This document shows positions 7,728 through 16,031 of a stretch of DNA of 64,000 bases, one piece after another. The translations under genes were made by a program, and so were the position numbers. The notes beneath the pieces were generated by a model. It was not told where the DNA came from, did no database searches, and saw only the letters and a list, made by a program, of their open reading frames with translations. Source of the stretch: Luedemannella flava (GTDB lineage Bacteria > Actinomycetota > Actinomycetes > Mycobacteriales > Micromonosporaceae); NCBI RefSeq assembly GCF_039528515.1, contig NZ_BAAALT010000028.1, positions 1 to 64,000 on the forward strand, read 5' to 3'. Numbering within the stretch: the first letter of the stretch is position 1; each line of letters starts with the position of its first letter.

Positions 7728-8157
7728 CCCGGGTCAGCACCACGACGGGGATCTCCCGGTCGGTCTTGGTCTGGTACGTGTCGTAGTCCGGCCAGATCTT
7801 CGTCATCTCCCGCCACAGCCGGGCCCGCTCCGCGCCCGTGGCGGTGTGCGCGTCGGCCTCGAACACCTCGTCCTTGACCTGCACGAGCACGCGCGGGTCG
7901 GCGTCGAGGTTGAGGTACCACGCCGGGTGGTCGGGGCTGCCGCCCTTGCTGGCCACGAGCAGGTAGCGGCCGGCGTCCTCGCCGTAGATCAGCGGGGTCC
8001 GGCGGGCGATGCCCGAGCGGCGGCCCTTCGTGGTGAGCAGGAGGCACGGCACACCCATCCAGATGTGGCCATGCTCGCCGTCGGACTCGACGTACTCCTT
8101 GAGGTGGTCGAGCTGCCAACCCGGTGACGGGTCGGTCGGTTGGCGCAGATCAGTCAT
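7720..8157 (-). CDS. Deazaflavin (F420)-type nitroreductase family protein
   Basis: 145 aa, the usual length. Matches the DDN/Rv3547-like family: LLTTKGRRSGIARRTPLIY, VASKGGSPDHPAWYLNL and ADPRVLVQV are hallmark segments that bind F420 or related deazaflavins. Likely a cytosolic or membrane-associated F420H2-dependent reductase; substrate unknown. Start is the ATG at 8157 with GAGG 6 nt upstream. A longer open frame extends into the antisense of the FIST gene and is a shadow. Confidence 0.9.
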   Translation of the reverse strand: MTDLRQPTDPSPGWQLDHLKEYVESDGEHGHIWMGVPCLLLTTKGRRSGIARRTPLIYGEDAGRYLLVASKGGSPDHPAWYLNLDADPRVLVQVKDEVFEADAHTATGAERARLWREMTKIWPDYDTYQTKTDREIPVVVLTRVS

Positions 8158-8307
8158 CCAAAGCCTCACATAGTGCGAAAATCGGCGAAATTCTTGAAGC
8201 TCAATGCGGGCGCGATCAGGTACATCCTTATCACAGCAGCTCTGACCGCCGCAGAGCGCCGGATTTGGCCCCTGTGTCGACAACGCGGCGGTAGTAGTCT
8301 CATCGCG

Positions 8308-9507
8308 ATGGGTGACGAACGGGCGCCGGTGGCCGTCGCCGACCGGCTGCGGGCCGGCATCGGCGCGAGCGAGGTCGCGGCCGCGCGCCAGGCCGGCGCC
8401 GACGACGCGCGGGCCGCGTGCGCCGCCCTCGACGGTCGTCGACCCGACCTCGTCCTCGTCTTCGCCTCCGTGCGCTACGACCTGGCGGCCGTCCTCGCCG
8501 GCGTCAACGCCGTCACCGGCGGCGCCCCGCTCGCCGGCGCGAGCAGCAGCGGCCACCTGCACGCGGGCACCCTCACCCCGCCCGACCAGGGGCTCGCCGT
8601 GCTGGCACTCGCGGGCGACGGGCACCGGTTCGGCGTGGCGTCGGTGACCGGCGTCGGGGCGGACTCGTTCCACGCCGGCCGCGACCTGGCCCGGGCCGCC
8701 CGCGCGGCCGCCGGGGCCGACCGCATGCCGCACGAGGCGCTGCTCGTCCTCTCCGACGGTCTCACCGGCGACCAGCAGGAGCTGCTCAACGGCATCCACC
8801 GGGTCACCGGCGTCGCGGTGCCCGTCGTCGTCGGGGCGGCCGGCGACGACCGGCGCCTGGCCCGGACGTTCGTGCTGCGCGACGACCGGGTGCTCACCGA
8901 CGCGGCGGTGGCTGTGTGGATCGGCTCGCCGCGCCCGCTCACCGTCGTCTCCGGCCACGGCTGGCAGCCCACCGGCCTGCCCCTGCTCGTCACCGGCGTC
9001 GACGGGCCGGTGGTGCGCGAGATCAGCGGGCGCCCCGCCCTGGAGGTCTACCGGGAGCACTTCCGGTACGACGACGCCGCCGACGAGATCGACAGCGACC
9101 GCGGCGGCGGCTACCACTCGGCGCACGCGTTCGGCCTGATCCAACCCGACGGCTCGCTGCTCATCCGGGGCGCGTTCGTCGACGACGACGGTCAGCTGCG
9201 CACGTTCGCCCCCCTGCCGCCGTACGCGGCGGTGCAGGTCGTCTCGTGCGGCCCCGACGACCTGCTCGACGTCGGCGACGCCACGCTCGCCGCCGCCCTC
9301 GACCGCCCGGACGCCAGCGTCGCGCTCGTGTTCAGCTGCGTGGCGCGGCTCGACATCCTGGCCGGGCGCGGCGCCGAGGAGGCCCGCCGGCTGCAGGCGG
9401 TCGCCGGCACGGTGCCCACGTTCGGCTTCTACACGTACGGCGAGTTCGCCCGGACCACGAGCGTGGTGGGCTACCACAACGCCACGATCGCGGCCGTGAT
9501 CCTGTGA
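8308..9507 (+). CDS. FIST-domain sensory protein
   Basis: 399 aa with an N-terminal FIST_N region (LAGASSSGHL; VLSDGLTGDQQELLNG; GAAGDDRR) and a C-terminal FIST_C region ending GFYTYGEFARTT and YHNATIAAVIL. FIST domains are thought to bind small ligands, probably amino acids. Usually FIST is fused to signalling domains; here its stop overlaps the GTG of a GGDEF-EAL protein (GTGA), so the pair is probably a split sensor-effector. A TAGTCT box 7 nt before the ATG suggests a leaderless or near-leaderless transcript. Confidence 0.9.
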   Translation: MGDERAPVAVADRLRAGIGASEVAAARQAGADDARAACAALDGRRPDLVLVFASVRYDLAAVLAGVNAVTGGAPLAGASSSGHLHAGTLTPPDQGLAVLALAGDGHRFGVASVTGVGADSFHAGRDLARAARAAAGADRMPHEALLVLSDGLTGDQQELLNGIHRVTGVAVPVVVGAAGDDRRLARTFVLRDDRVLTDAAVAVWIGSPRPLTVVSGHGWQPTGLPLLVTGVDGPVVREISGRPALEVYREHFRYDDAADEIDSDRGGGYHSAHAFGLIQPDGSLLIRGAFVDDDGQLRTFAPLPPYAAVQVVSCGPDDLLDVGDATLAAALDRPDASVALVFSCVARLDILAGRGAEEARRLQAVAGTVPTFGFYTYGEFARTTSVVGYHNATIAAVIL

Positions 9508-12140
9508 AGTTCGCGATCTCCGGGCCGGAGGAGGAGGCCGACCCGCAGGAACAGCTCGCCGCCGCCAGCCTCGCCGTCCGCGACGCCTACCGCGACACCA
9601 CCCGGCTCATCCGGCTGCTCACCGTCATCGGCACCCCCTCCTCACCCGAGGACCTCATCGACCGGGCCCTCACCGCCCTGTCCGAGGTCTTCTCCGCGGA
9701 CGTCACGGCGGTCGCCGAGGTGGCCGGCGACCGGCTGCTCGTGACCAGCTCGTGCGGCCTGCCCGAGGACGACCCGGCGTTCCGCGGCGAGTGGACGCTC
9801 GGGTCCGCCGCCGCCGAGGCGATCGCCCGCGGCGAACCCGTCGTCCGCGAGCCGCTGGCCGCTGCGGACGTGCCGCCCTCGCTCGCCGGCATCGGCCTGC
9901 GCTCGGCCGTGTGGCTGCCGCTGTCGGCCGAGCCGGAGCCGCGCGCGGAGCTGCTGCTGCTCTACCGCCGCAGCGGCGCCCCGTTCAGCGACGCCGAGCT
10001 GCAGGTGCTCACCTCCGTGGGCTACCGGATGGCCTCGGCGGTCGCGGCCAGCGAGCGCGGCGTCGCGCTGGAACGGCTCGCCCAGTCCGGCCACCGGCTG
10101 GCCCGCCACCTCGACCTGCGGCCGCTGCTGGCCGAGGCCGTGGACCTGCTGACGGACCTGGCGCAGACCGACCGGGCCTGGATCGTGACGATCGCCGGCG
10201 CGGAGGCGGCCCTGCGCGCCCAGCACGGGCTCTCCGCCGCCGAGGTGACCGGGTGGCCCCGACCGGTCGCCGCGCTCCCGGCGTGGGGCGCCGCCCTGTC
10301 CGGCACGCCGTACTGCGGCGGCGCCGGCACCGCCGACCAGGTGCTGTGCGTCCCCGTCATCCGTGACGGGGCGGTGGTCGCGCTGCTCGGCACCGCCAGC
10401 GACCGGCCCCGGCTGTTCCGGCAGGACGCCATCGAGGTCATCACGATCTTCGCGAGCCACCTGGGCGCCGCGATGGCCAACGCCGAGCTCTACCGCGCCC
10501 TGGCGCAGAACGAGTCATGGCTGCGCCTCATCACCGACGCGATCAGCGACATGATCGCCGTGGTCGACCGGCGCGGCACCTTCGTCTACGCGTCCCCGTC
10601 GCACCGCCACGAACTCGGCCAGGAGCCGTCCGCGCTGGTCGGCCGGTCGCTGACCGACCTCGCCCACCCCGGCGACCGCGGTCCGCTCGCCACCGCGCTG
10701 GTCCAGGCCGCGCAGGAACCCAGAATTGAGTACCGGCTACGCGCCGGCCCCGACACCTGGGTCTGGGTGGAGAGCGTGCTGCGGCCCGCCCCCGCCGACG
10801 CCGCCTCGATCGTCCTGTCGTCCCGGGTCATCGACGAGCGCAAGCGCCTCGAGGAGGAGCTGCGCCTGCGGGCCACCCACGACCCGCTGACCGGGCTGGC
10901 CAACCGCACCCTCGCCGGCCAACGCCTGCACGAGGCGCTCGGGCATGGCGCGGGCACCGCGGTGGGCGTGCTCTTCTGCGACCTCGACAAGTTCAAGGCG
11001 GTCAACGACCGGCTCGGCCACGAGGCCGGCGACGAGCTGCTGCAGCAGGTCGCCGCCCGGCTGACCCGCTGCGTACGCCCCACCGACCTGCTCGCCCGCT
11101 TCGGTGGCGACGAGTTCGTGTTCGTCCTCGACGGGGTCGGCGGCCTGGCCGACATCGCCGAGGTGGGCCGGCGCGTGCAGGTCGCGCTGAAGCAACCGTT
11201 CACGCTGCGGGGCGAGCAGGTGCAGGTGTCCGCGAGCGTCGGCGGCGTGCACGGCGTGCGGGGCACCACGACGGCGAGCGCCATGCTGCGCGACGCCGAC
11301 GCCGCCATGTACGCGGCCAAGGCCAAGGGCCTCGGCGAGGTCGAGGTCTTCGACGAGGCCGCCTCGCACCGCTCCCTGGACCGGCTCGACCTGCGCAACG
11401 ACCTCACGCGCGCGCTCGACGACGGGCAGCTGCGCCTGGTCTACCAGCCGGTGTTCGCCCTGGACACGGGCGAGGTGGTCAGCTTCGAGGCGCTGCTGCG
11501 CTGGGTGCACCCGACCCGCGGGCCGATCCCACCCGAGGTGTTCATCCCCCTCGCCGAGGAGACCGGGGCCATCGTGCCGATCGGCAGCTGGGTGCTCGCC
11601 GAGGCGTGCCAGCAGCTGGCAACCTGGCAGCACGAGTGGCCGGGCATCCACATGAGCGTGAACCTCTCCGTGGCCCAGCTGCGCCAGGAGAACCTCGCCG
11701 CGCACACCCTGGAGACCATCAAGGGTGCCGGGGTGTCGCCCGCCGACGTCTGGCTGGAGGTCACCGAGCACGGGTACGCCCGGGAGGACCTGGCCCTGCG
11801 CGCCGTCGCGCTGCGCGAGGCCGGGGTGCACTTCGCGCTCGACGACTTCGGCATGTCCTACTCGATCCTGTCCTACCTGCAGCGCTTCCCCGCCGAGCGC
11901 CTGAAGATCGACCGGTCGTTCGTCGCGGGCATGATCGACCGGGACATCGACCGCGGCATCGTCCGCGCGATCCTCGCCATCGCCGACTCCTCCGGCCTGG
12001 ACGTGGTCGCCGAGGGCATCGAGACCGAGGCGCACCGCGCGGCGTTACTGGAGCTGGGCTGCCGCTACGGCCAGGGCTACCTGCTGGCCCGCCCGTTGCC
12101 GCCGGACGAGGCGACCCTGCTGCTCCGCCAGTCCGCCTGA
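9504..12140 (+). CDS. GAF-GAF-PAS-GGDEF-EAL cyclic-di-GMP turnover protein
   Basis: 878 aa, soluble. Two GAF-like regions (about 30-180 and 195-330), a PAS domain (about 338-450), then GGDEF with intact RFGGDEF (GGDEF at 534-538) preceded by an RxxD inhibitory site (RPTD), and EAL with E662 in EALLRW, NLSV, LEVTEH, LDDFG, LKIDRSFV and EGIET. Both catalytic domains look complete, so it could make and break c-di-GMP, switched by GAF/PAS ligands. Starts at the GTG overlapping the FIST stop; the frame upstream of it is an antisense-like shadow. Confidence 0.93.
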   Translation: MKFAISGPEEEADPQEQLAAASLAVRDAYRDTTRLIRLLTVIGTPSSPEDLIDRALTALSEVFSADVTAVAEVAGDRLLVTSSCGLPEDDPAFRGEWTLGSAAAEAIARGEPVVREPLAAADVPPSLAGIGLRSAVWLPLSAEPEPRAELLLLYRRSGAPFSDAELQVLTSVGYRMASAVAASERGVALERLAQSGHRLARHLDLRPLLAEAVDLLTDLAQTDRAWIVTIAGAEAALRAQHGLSAAEVTGWPRPVAALPAWGAALSGTPYCGGAGTADQVLCVPVIRDGAVVALLGTASDRPRLFRQDAIEVITIFASHLGAAMANAELYRALAQNESWLRLITDAISDMIAVVDRRGTFVYASPSHRHELGQEPSALVGRSLTDLAHPGDRGPLATALVQAAQEPRIEYRLRAGPDTWVWVESVLRPAPADAASIVLSSRVIDERKRLEEELRLRATHDPLTGLANRTLAGQRLHEALGHGAGTAVGVLFCDLDKFKAVNDRLGHEAGDELLQQVAARLTRCVRPTDLLARFGGDEFVFVLDGVGGLADIAEVGRRVQVALKQPFTLRGEQVQVSASVGGVHGVRGTTTASAMLRDADAAMYAAKAKGLGEVEVFDEAASHRSLDRLDLRNDLTRALDDGQLRLVYQPVFALDTGEVVSFEALLRWVHPTRGPIPPEVFIPLAEETGAIVPIGSWVLAEACQQLATWQHEWPGIHMSVNLSVAQLRQENLAAHTLETIKGAGVSPADVWLEVTEHGYAREDLALRAVALREAGVHFALDDFGMSYSILSYLQRFPAERLKIDRSFVAGMIDRDIDRGIVRAILAIADSSGLDVVAEGIETEAHRAALLELGCRYGQGYLLARPLPPDEATLLLRQSA

Positions 12141-12674
12141 TCACCCGTCGGCGGTGGCGACCAGGGTGGTGGCATCCGCGCGGGAGCCGATCCGCACAAA
12201 CCTGAGGTGCGCGAACCGGGGATCGGCGGCCGCCGCGGCGAACCGCTCGTGGTACGTGGCGTGCTTGAGCCACGCCAGCCGGATGATCGAATGCTCCGGG
12301 TCGAGGCGGAACAGGCCCGACACCGGCTCCCGGTTGCCGTTCCACAGCACCTGCCGCGTCGCCATCCGACGCAACGTACGCAGCACGACCTGCCGCATCA
12401 CCGTTCGGCGGGGCAGATCGAACCAGACGACCGTGTCCGCTCGCGCCCACACCAGGTCGCGGACGACGCGGTAGTTCCCGTCGATCACCCAGGCGTCTGC
12501 GGCGACGATGTCGAGGACCCGGGCGCGGAACAGGTCCTCCGGCAAGGGCCGCCAGCCCTCCTGATGAAAGATCGAGTCCAGCTCGACGAACGGCACGCCG
12601 AGCGCCTCGCCGAGCCGCCGGCCGAGCGTCGTCTTCCCCGACCCCGCGTTCCCCACCACCACGACCCGCCGCAC
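12141..12674 (-). CDS. P-loop kinase-like protein (topology modulation/FlaR-like)
   Basis: 177 aa. Walker A is GNAGSGKT at residues 8-15, followed by LGRRLGEALGVPFVELDSIF, a lid-like region (LPRRTVMRQVVLRTLRR) and a Trp/His-rich end, as in small adenylate-kinase-like proteins annotated 'topology modulation protein'. Substrate unknown. The GTG at 12674 begins VRRVVVVGNAG, the natural N-terminus; the frame upstream runs into repeats. Its stop directly abuts that of the convergent GGDEF-EAL gene. Confidence 0.8.
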   Translation of the reverse strand: MRRVVVVGNAGSGKTTLGRRLGEALGVPFVELDSIFHQEGWRPLPEDLFRARVLDIVAADAWVIDGNYRVVRDLVWARADTVVWFDLPRRTVMRQVVLRTLRRMATRQVLWNGNREPVSGLFRLDPEHSIIRLAWLKHATYHERFAAAAADPRFAHLRFVRIGSRADATTLVATADG

Positions 12675-12812
12675 CCCGGCACTGTATCGACGCCCGTCCG
12701 CGCCCACCTCCCCTTCCCCGCCGCGCCCCAGGACCCCGCACTGCCGCCCGCCCCCGGGGGCTGGACTCGCGCTACCGCCCGCCGCCGGCGAACATCCGCG
12801 GCGCCCGCGTCT

Positions 12813-13168
12813 CGCCACATGTGCACATCTGGTGGGCGCGCGGCCGGCGCCGCCCGCCAGATGCTCACTTCTGGTGGGGTCGGGAGGCTGGGGCCTCGCC
12901 AATCGTGCGCATCTGGCGGCCCGCGGGCATTTGGAGCTCGCCAGATGCGCACATCCGGCGAGCGTCCATGTCTGCGTCCCGCCAGATGTTCACATGTGGC
13001 GAGGTTCGCCGCCTCCGCCCCGCCAGATGTTCACATGTGGCGGCGTTGGGCGGTACCTGACCCGCCAGATGTTCACATGTGGCGAAGGTGACCGTCGGTG
13101 GGCCCGCCAGATGTGCGCATCTGGCGGGGGCAAGCGTCATCGACTTCGCCAGATGTGCACATGTGCCT
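12813..13168. repeat. Nine phased 22-bp palindromes, 41-42 bp period
   Basis: Copies start at 12813, 12855, 12897, 12939, 12980, 13021, 13063, 13105 and 13147, so the step is 42, 42, 42, 41, 41, 42, 42, 42. Each is the half-site CGCCA[G/C]ATGT, two bases, then ACAT[G/C]TGGCG; copies 5-7 are identical and the outer ones degenerate (the last half of copy 9 is lost). The gaps are 19-20 bp and all different. No cas gene is near, repeats are too short and too degenerate for a normal CRISPR, and no credible gene occupies the area. The period equals four helical turns, so all copies face one side of the DNA. Confidence 0.85.
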
Positions 13169-13219
13169 CTTGACGAATGGCAGCACCCCGAGGGGTGAAA
13201 CGCGCACCGGCACGCCGCC

Positions 13220-13360
13220 CGCCAATGGCGCCCTCTTGGCGCCGCCACGACCCCGCCACTGCGACCCCTAAGCGAGGCCCGGCCGTCACCATCCCGCCAA
13301 AGGATGCGACCCCTAAGCGAGGTCTGGCCGTCACCATCCCGCCACTGCGATCTCTTGGCG
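13220..13360. repeat. Second repeat family, four units
   Basis: Units start CGCCA at 13220, 13254, 13295 and 13340. Two have CGCCA...TTGGCG arms; the middle two share GCGACCCCTAAGCGAGG (13261 and 13306) and the following GGCCGTCACCATCCCGCCA. The GCGACCCC core recurs at 50340 and 51387. Remaining bases 13169-13219 and 13361-13427 show nothing I recognise. Confidence 0.65.
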
Positions 13361-13427
13361 GCGCAAGTGCGCGGCGCGGGTCGCGGGCGCCCGTCGAGGG
13401 GCGCGGCCCGGGGCGGGTGGGCGTGGG

Positions 13428-13979
13428 TCAGACGTCCAGGCGGGGGGCGGGGCGGAGGACGAGCTCGTCGAGCGGGACGATGTCGACCAGGTCGTAGGTG
13501 TCGCCGTTGAGACGGTGGACCAGCACCGTCGGCTCGCCGTCGCGCTCCACGCGCCAGAACCAGGGGACGCCCGCCTCGGCGTACTCGCGGGGTTTGATGA
13601 TGCGGTCGAGATCCTCGGAGCCCGCCGAAACGACCTCGACCACCAGCAGAACGTCGTCGGGGTCGAGCCAGACCGTGCGTCGGGCGCCCTCGATCGGGGG
13701 GATTCGCACCATGACGTCCGGGCTGCGCCCTATGCCGCCATCGTCGCGGCTCGTCCGGATGCCCGAGTTCGCGAGGACTTCACGCGCCGTGAAGCGGCCC
13801 GTCATGAGCCACACGATCAGCTCGGTGACGATCGCGTTGTGGTCGTCGTCGGCCGGCGGCATGATCGTTAGTGTTCCCCTGTTGAGCTCATATCTGTGCT
13901 CCGGATCGGCCGCCGACAGCTCAGCGACGTACTCCAGCGTGAAGGGTTGCGTCAACACGTCGCTCAGCGTCGGTAACAT
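13428..13979 (-). CDS. Uma2-family (DUF820) PD-(D/E)XK nuclease-like protein
   Basis: 183 aa, normal for the family. RYELNRGTLTIMPP at the N-terminus, PDVMV as the nuclease Asp, VVEVVSAGS as the E-x-V motif, then IIKPREYAEAGVPWFWRV with the conserved Lys. The fold is a restriction-endonuclease type; cellular role of Uma2 proteins is unknown, and they are often multicopy in actinomycetes. ATG preceded by GAGGAG. It follows asnB in the same direction, 50 bp downstream. Confidence 0.88.
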   Translation of the reverse strand: MLPTLSDVLTQPFTLEYVAELSAADPEHRYELNRGTLTIMPPADDDHNAIVTELIVWLMTGRFTAREVLANSGIRTSRDDGGIGRSPDVMVRIPPIEGARRTVWLDPDDVLLVVEVVSAGSEDLDRIIKPREYAEAGVPWFWRVERDGEPTVLVHRLNGDTYDLVDIVPLDELVLRPAPRLDV

Positions 13980-13994
13980 GGCCGCTCCTCCTCA

Positions 13995-14019
13995 GGGCAC
14001 TCCACCGATGGTAGTGCCC
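13995..14019 (-). other. Small hairpin between asnB and the Uma2 gene
   Basis: GGGCACT pairs with AGTGCCC around an 11-nt loop, 10 bp past the asnB stop and 15 bp before the Uma2 start. No T tract follows; it may be a weak terminator or an operator for the Uma2 gene. Confidence 0.35.
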
Positions 14020-14029
14020 AATCTCGGGA

Positions 14030-15976
14030 TTACGAGACCATCGAACCGACGACTGGTTTCGTCAGGAGCGCGGATTGCGCACGCTGCACGCCAGGGTCCA
14101 ACGTACGGGCGACGAAAATGGCGTGCCAGATGCAGAAAATAAGGACAGTCCACACCTTGCGGGAGTGATCGGCCTCCTCGCGCTTGTGGGCGTCGAGCAG
14201 CTGCCGGGCGTAGTTGAGGTCGAGCAGCTCCCCGGCCCCGGAGCGGGCCATGATGTCGTGCGCCCAGTCGTACATCTCGCCGCGCAGCCACACCCGGGTC
14301 GGGGTGGGGAAGCCGAGCTTCTTGCGGTTGACGATCGCGGGCGGGACGACGCCCTCCAGCGCCCGGCGCATGGCGAACTTGGTCTCCGCCGAGCGCGGCG
14401 GCAGCTTGAGCTCCGTCGGGATGGTCGCGGCCACGTCGAAGACCTCGCGGTCGAGGAACGGCACCCGCAGCTCCAGCGAGTGCGCCATCGACATGCGGTC
14501 GGCCTTGACGAGGATGTCGCCGCGCAGCCAGGTATACAGGTCGATGTACTGCATCTTCGTGACGTCGTCGAGCTCCATGGCCTCGGCGTAGATCGGGTAC
14601 GTCACGTCGGTGTAGCGCACCGACGGGTCGTACCGCCGCAGGAGGTGCTGCTTCTCCTCCTCGGTGAACATGCGCGCGTTGCCGTAGTAGCGGTCCTCCA
14701 GCCGGGTGGTGCCGCGCTCCAGGAAGCTGCGCCCCTTGACGCCCTCCGGAATCACGCGGGCGATGTTGCGCAGACCCTTCTGCGCCACGTCCGGCAGGCC
14801 GGTCAGCGCCGACAGCGACAGCGGCTCGCGGTAGATCGTGTACCCGCCGAAGAACTCGTCGGCGCCCTCGCCGGACAGGACCACGGTGACGTGCTCGGCG
14901 GCCTTCTTGGCCACGTAGTAGAGCGGGACCAGCGCCGGGTCGGCCACCGGGTCGTCCAGGTGCCAGACGATCTTGGGCAGCGCGTCCATCATGTCCTGCG
15001 GCCCGATCTTGGTCGGGATCGTGGTGACGCCGAGGTGCCGCGCGGACTCCTGCGCCACGTCGATCTCCGAGTACCCCGGGACGTCGAAGCCGACCGTGAA
15101 CGTGAGGATGTTGGGGTTGAACTCGCGGGCCAGGGCCACCACGGCGGTGGAGTCGATGCCGCTGGACAGGAACGCGCCGACCGGCACGTCCGCCCGCATG
15201 TGCATGCGCACCGACTCGCGCAGCGTCTCCCGGATGCGCCGGTAGAGCACCTCGGGCTGCGGCACGGGCCGCGGCGCGAAGACGGGCCGGTAGTAGCGGC
15301 CCCCGTCGACCTCACGCGTGTCGGGCCGGAACGAGACCCACTCCCCCGAGCCGAGCCGCGCCACGCCCCGGTGCAGCGTGCCGGGCTCCGGCACGTACTG
15401 CAGGGTCAGGTAGTGCGACAGGTTCGCGGTGTCCAGCCCCTCGTCGCCCGAGTGGGCCGCCGGCGCGAACGGCAGCAGCGCCTTCTTCTCGGACGAGAAA
15501 TACACCCCGTCATTGGTACGCAGATAGTGCAGTGGCTTGATGCCGAACGGATCGCGGGCAGCGAACGCCACGCGCTCCTGCGCGTCCCAGATCACGAACG
15601 CGAACATGCCCCGCAGCCGGTCGAGGATCGCCGGGCCCATGTGGTGGTAGCCCGCGACGATCACCTCGCCGTCGCCGGAGGTGTCGAACCGCGCGCCGTA
15701 CTCCTGGATCAGCTGTTTGCGCAGTTCAATGTAGTTGTAGATCTCACCGTTGAAGATGAGCAGGTAGCGGCCCTCGGCGTACGGGAGGGGCTCATGGCTG
15801 GACGCGACGTCGATGATCGACAGCCGCTTGTGCGCGAAGACGACGTCCGAGCCGACCACCTCGACGCCCGTTTCGTCCGGACCGCGGTGGTGCATCGTCT
15901 CCAGCGCCTGTGCGATCACATCCCGCTGGCTGTTCGCGCCACGGTTGCTGCTGACGAAGGTAATCAGTCCGCACAT
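14030..15976 (-). CDS. asnB: Asparagine synthase (glutamine-hydrolysing)
   Basis: 648 aa. The N-terminus is MCGL, where Cys2 becomes the glutaminase nucleophile after Met removal, so this ATG must be the start although the frame extends upstream. Glutaminase motifs HRGPDETG, FAHKRLSIID and FNGEIYNYIELR are followed by the synthetase domain with the ATP pyrophosphatase SSGIDST loop and SGEGADEFFGGY. Converts aspartate, ATP and glutamine to asparagine. Class B length with a typical actinobacterial C-terminus. Divergent from pepP with only 55 bp between. Confidence 0.95.
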   Translation of the reverse strand: MCGLITFVSSNRGANSQRDVIAQALETMHHRGPDETGVEVVGSDVVFAHKRLSIIDVASSHEPLPYAEGRYLLIFNGEIYNYIELRKQLIQEYGARFDTSGDGEVIVAGYHHMGPAILDRLRGMFAFVIWDAQERVAFAARDPFGIKPLHYLRTNDGVYFSSEKKALLPFAPAAHSGDEGLDTANLSHYLTLQYVPEPGTLHRGVARLGSGEWVSFRPDTREVDGGRYYRPVFAPRPVPQPEVLYRRIRETLRESVRMHMRADVPVGAFLSSGIDSTAVVALAREFNPNILTFTVGFDVPGYSEIDVAQESARHLGVTTIPTKIGPQDMMDALPKIVWHLDDPVADPALVPLYYVAKKAAEHVTVVLSGEGADEFFGGYTIYREPLSLSALTGLPDVAQKGLRNIARVIPEGVKGRSFLERGTTRLEDRYYGNARMFTEEEKQHLLRRYDPSVRYTDVTYPIYAEAMELDDVTKMQYIDLYTWLRGDILVKADRMSMAHSLELRVPFLDREVFDVAATIPTELKLPPRSAETKFAMRRALEGVVPPAIVNRKKLGFPTPTRVWLRGEMYDWAHDIMARSGAGELLDLNYARQLLDAHKREEADHSRKVWTVLIFCIWHAIFVARTLDPGVQRAQSALLTKPVVGSMVS

Positions 15977-16031
15977 GGCGTGCATCCTTTCACGGGGTAG
16001 CCTCGATGACGTCACGGAGGAGGGCCACAGC

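Noticed and set aside
8418..9503. N-terminal extension of the GGDEF-EAL protein
   Set aside because: Arg/Pro-rich shadow of the FIST gene; the GTG at 9504 overlaps the FIST stop and begins the real domain sequence.
12813..13168. CRISPR array
   Set aside because: Repeats are 22 bp, palindromic and degenerate even in the middle, gaps are only 19-20 bp, and no cas genes are in the window.
12821..13173. Repeat-rich open frames (MFTCGE-like and HMWR-like peptides) on both strands
   Set aside because: They are by-products of the palindrome array; the two 41-bp steps would break any repeat-encoded frame, and no start signals precede them.
14075..16000. 641-codon rightward frame opposite asnB
   Set aside because: Antisense shadow of a certain gene.
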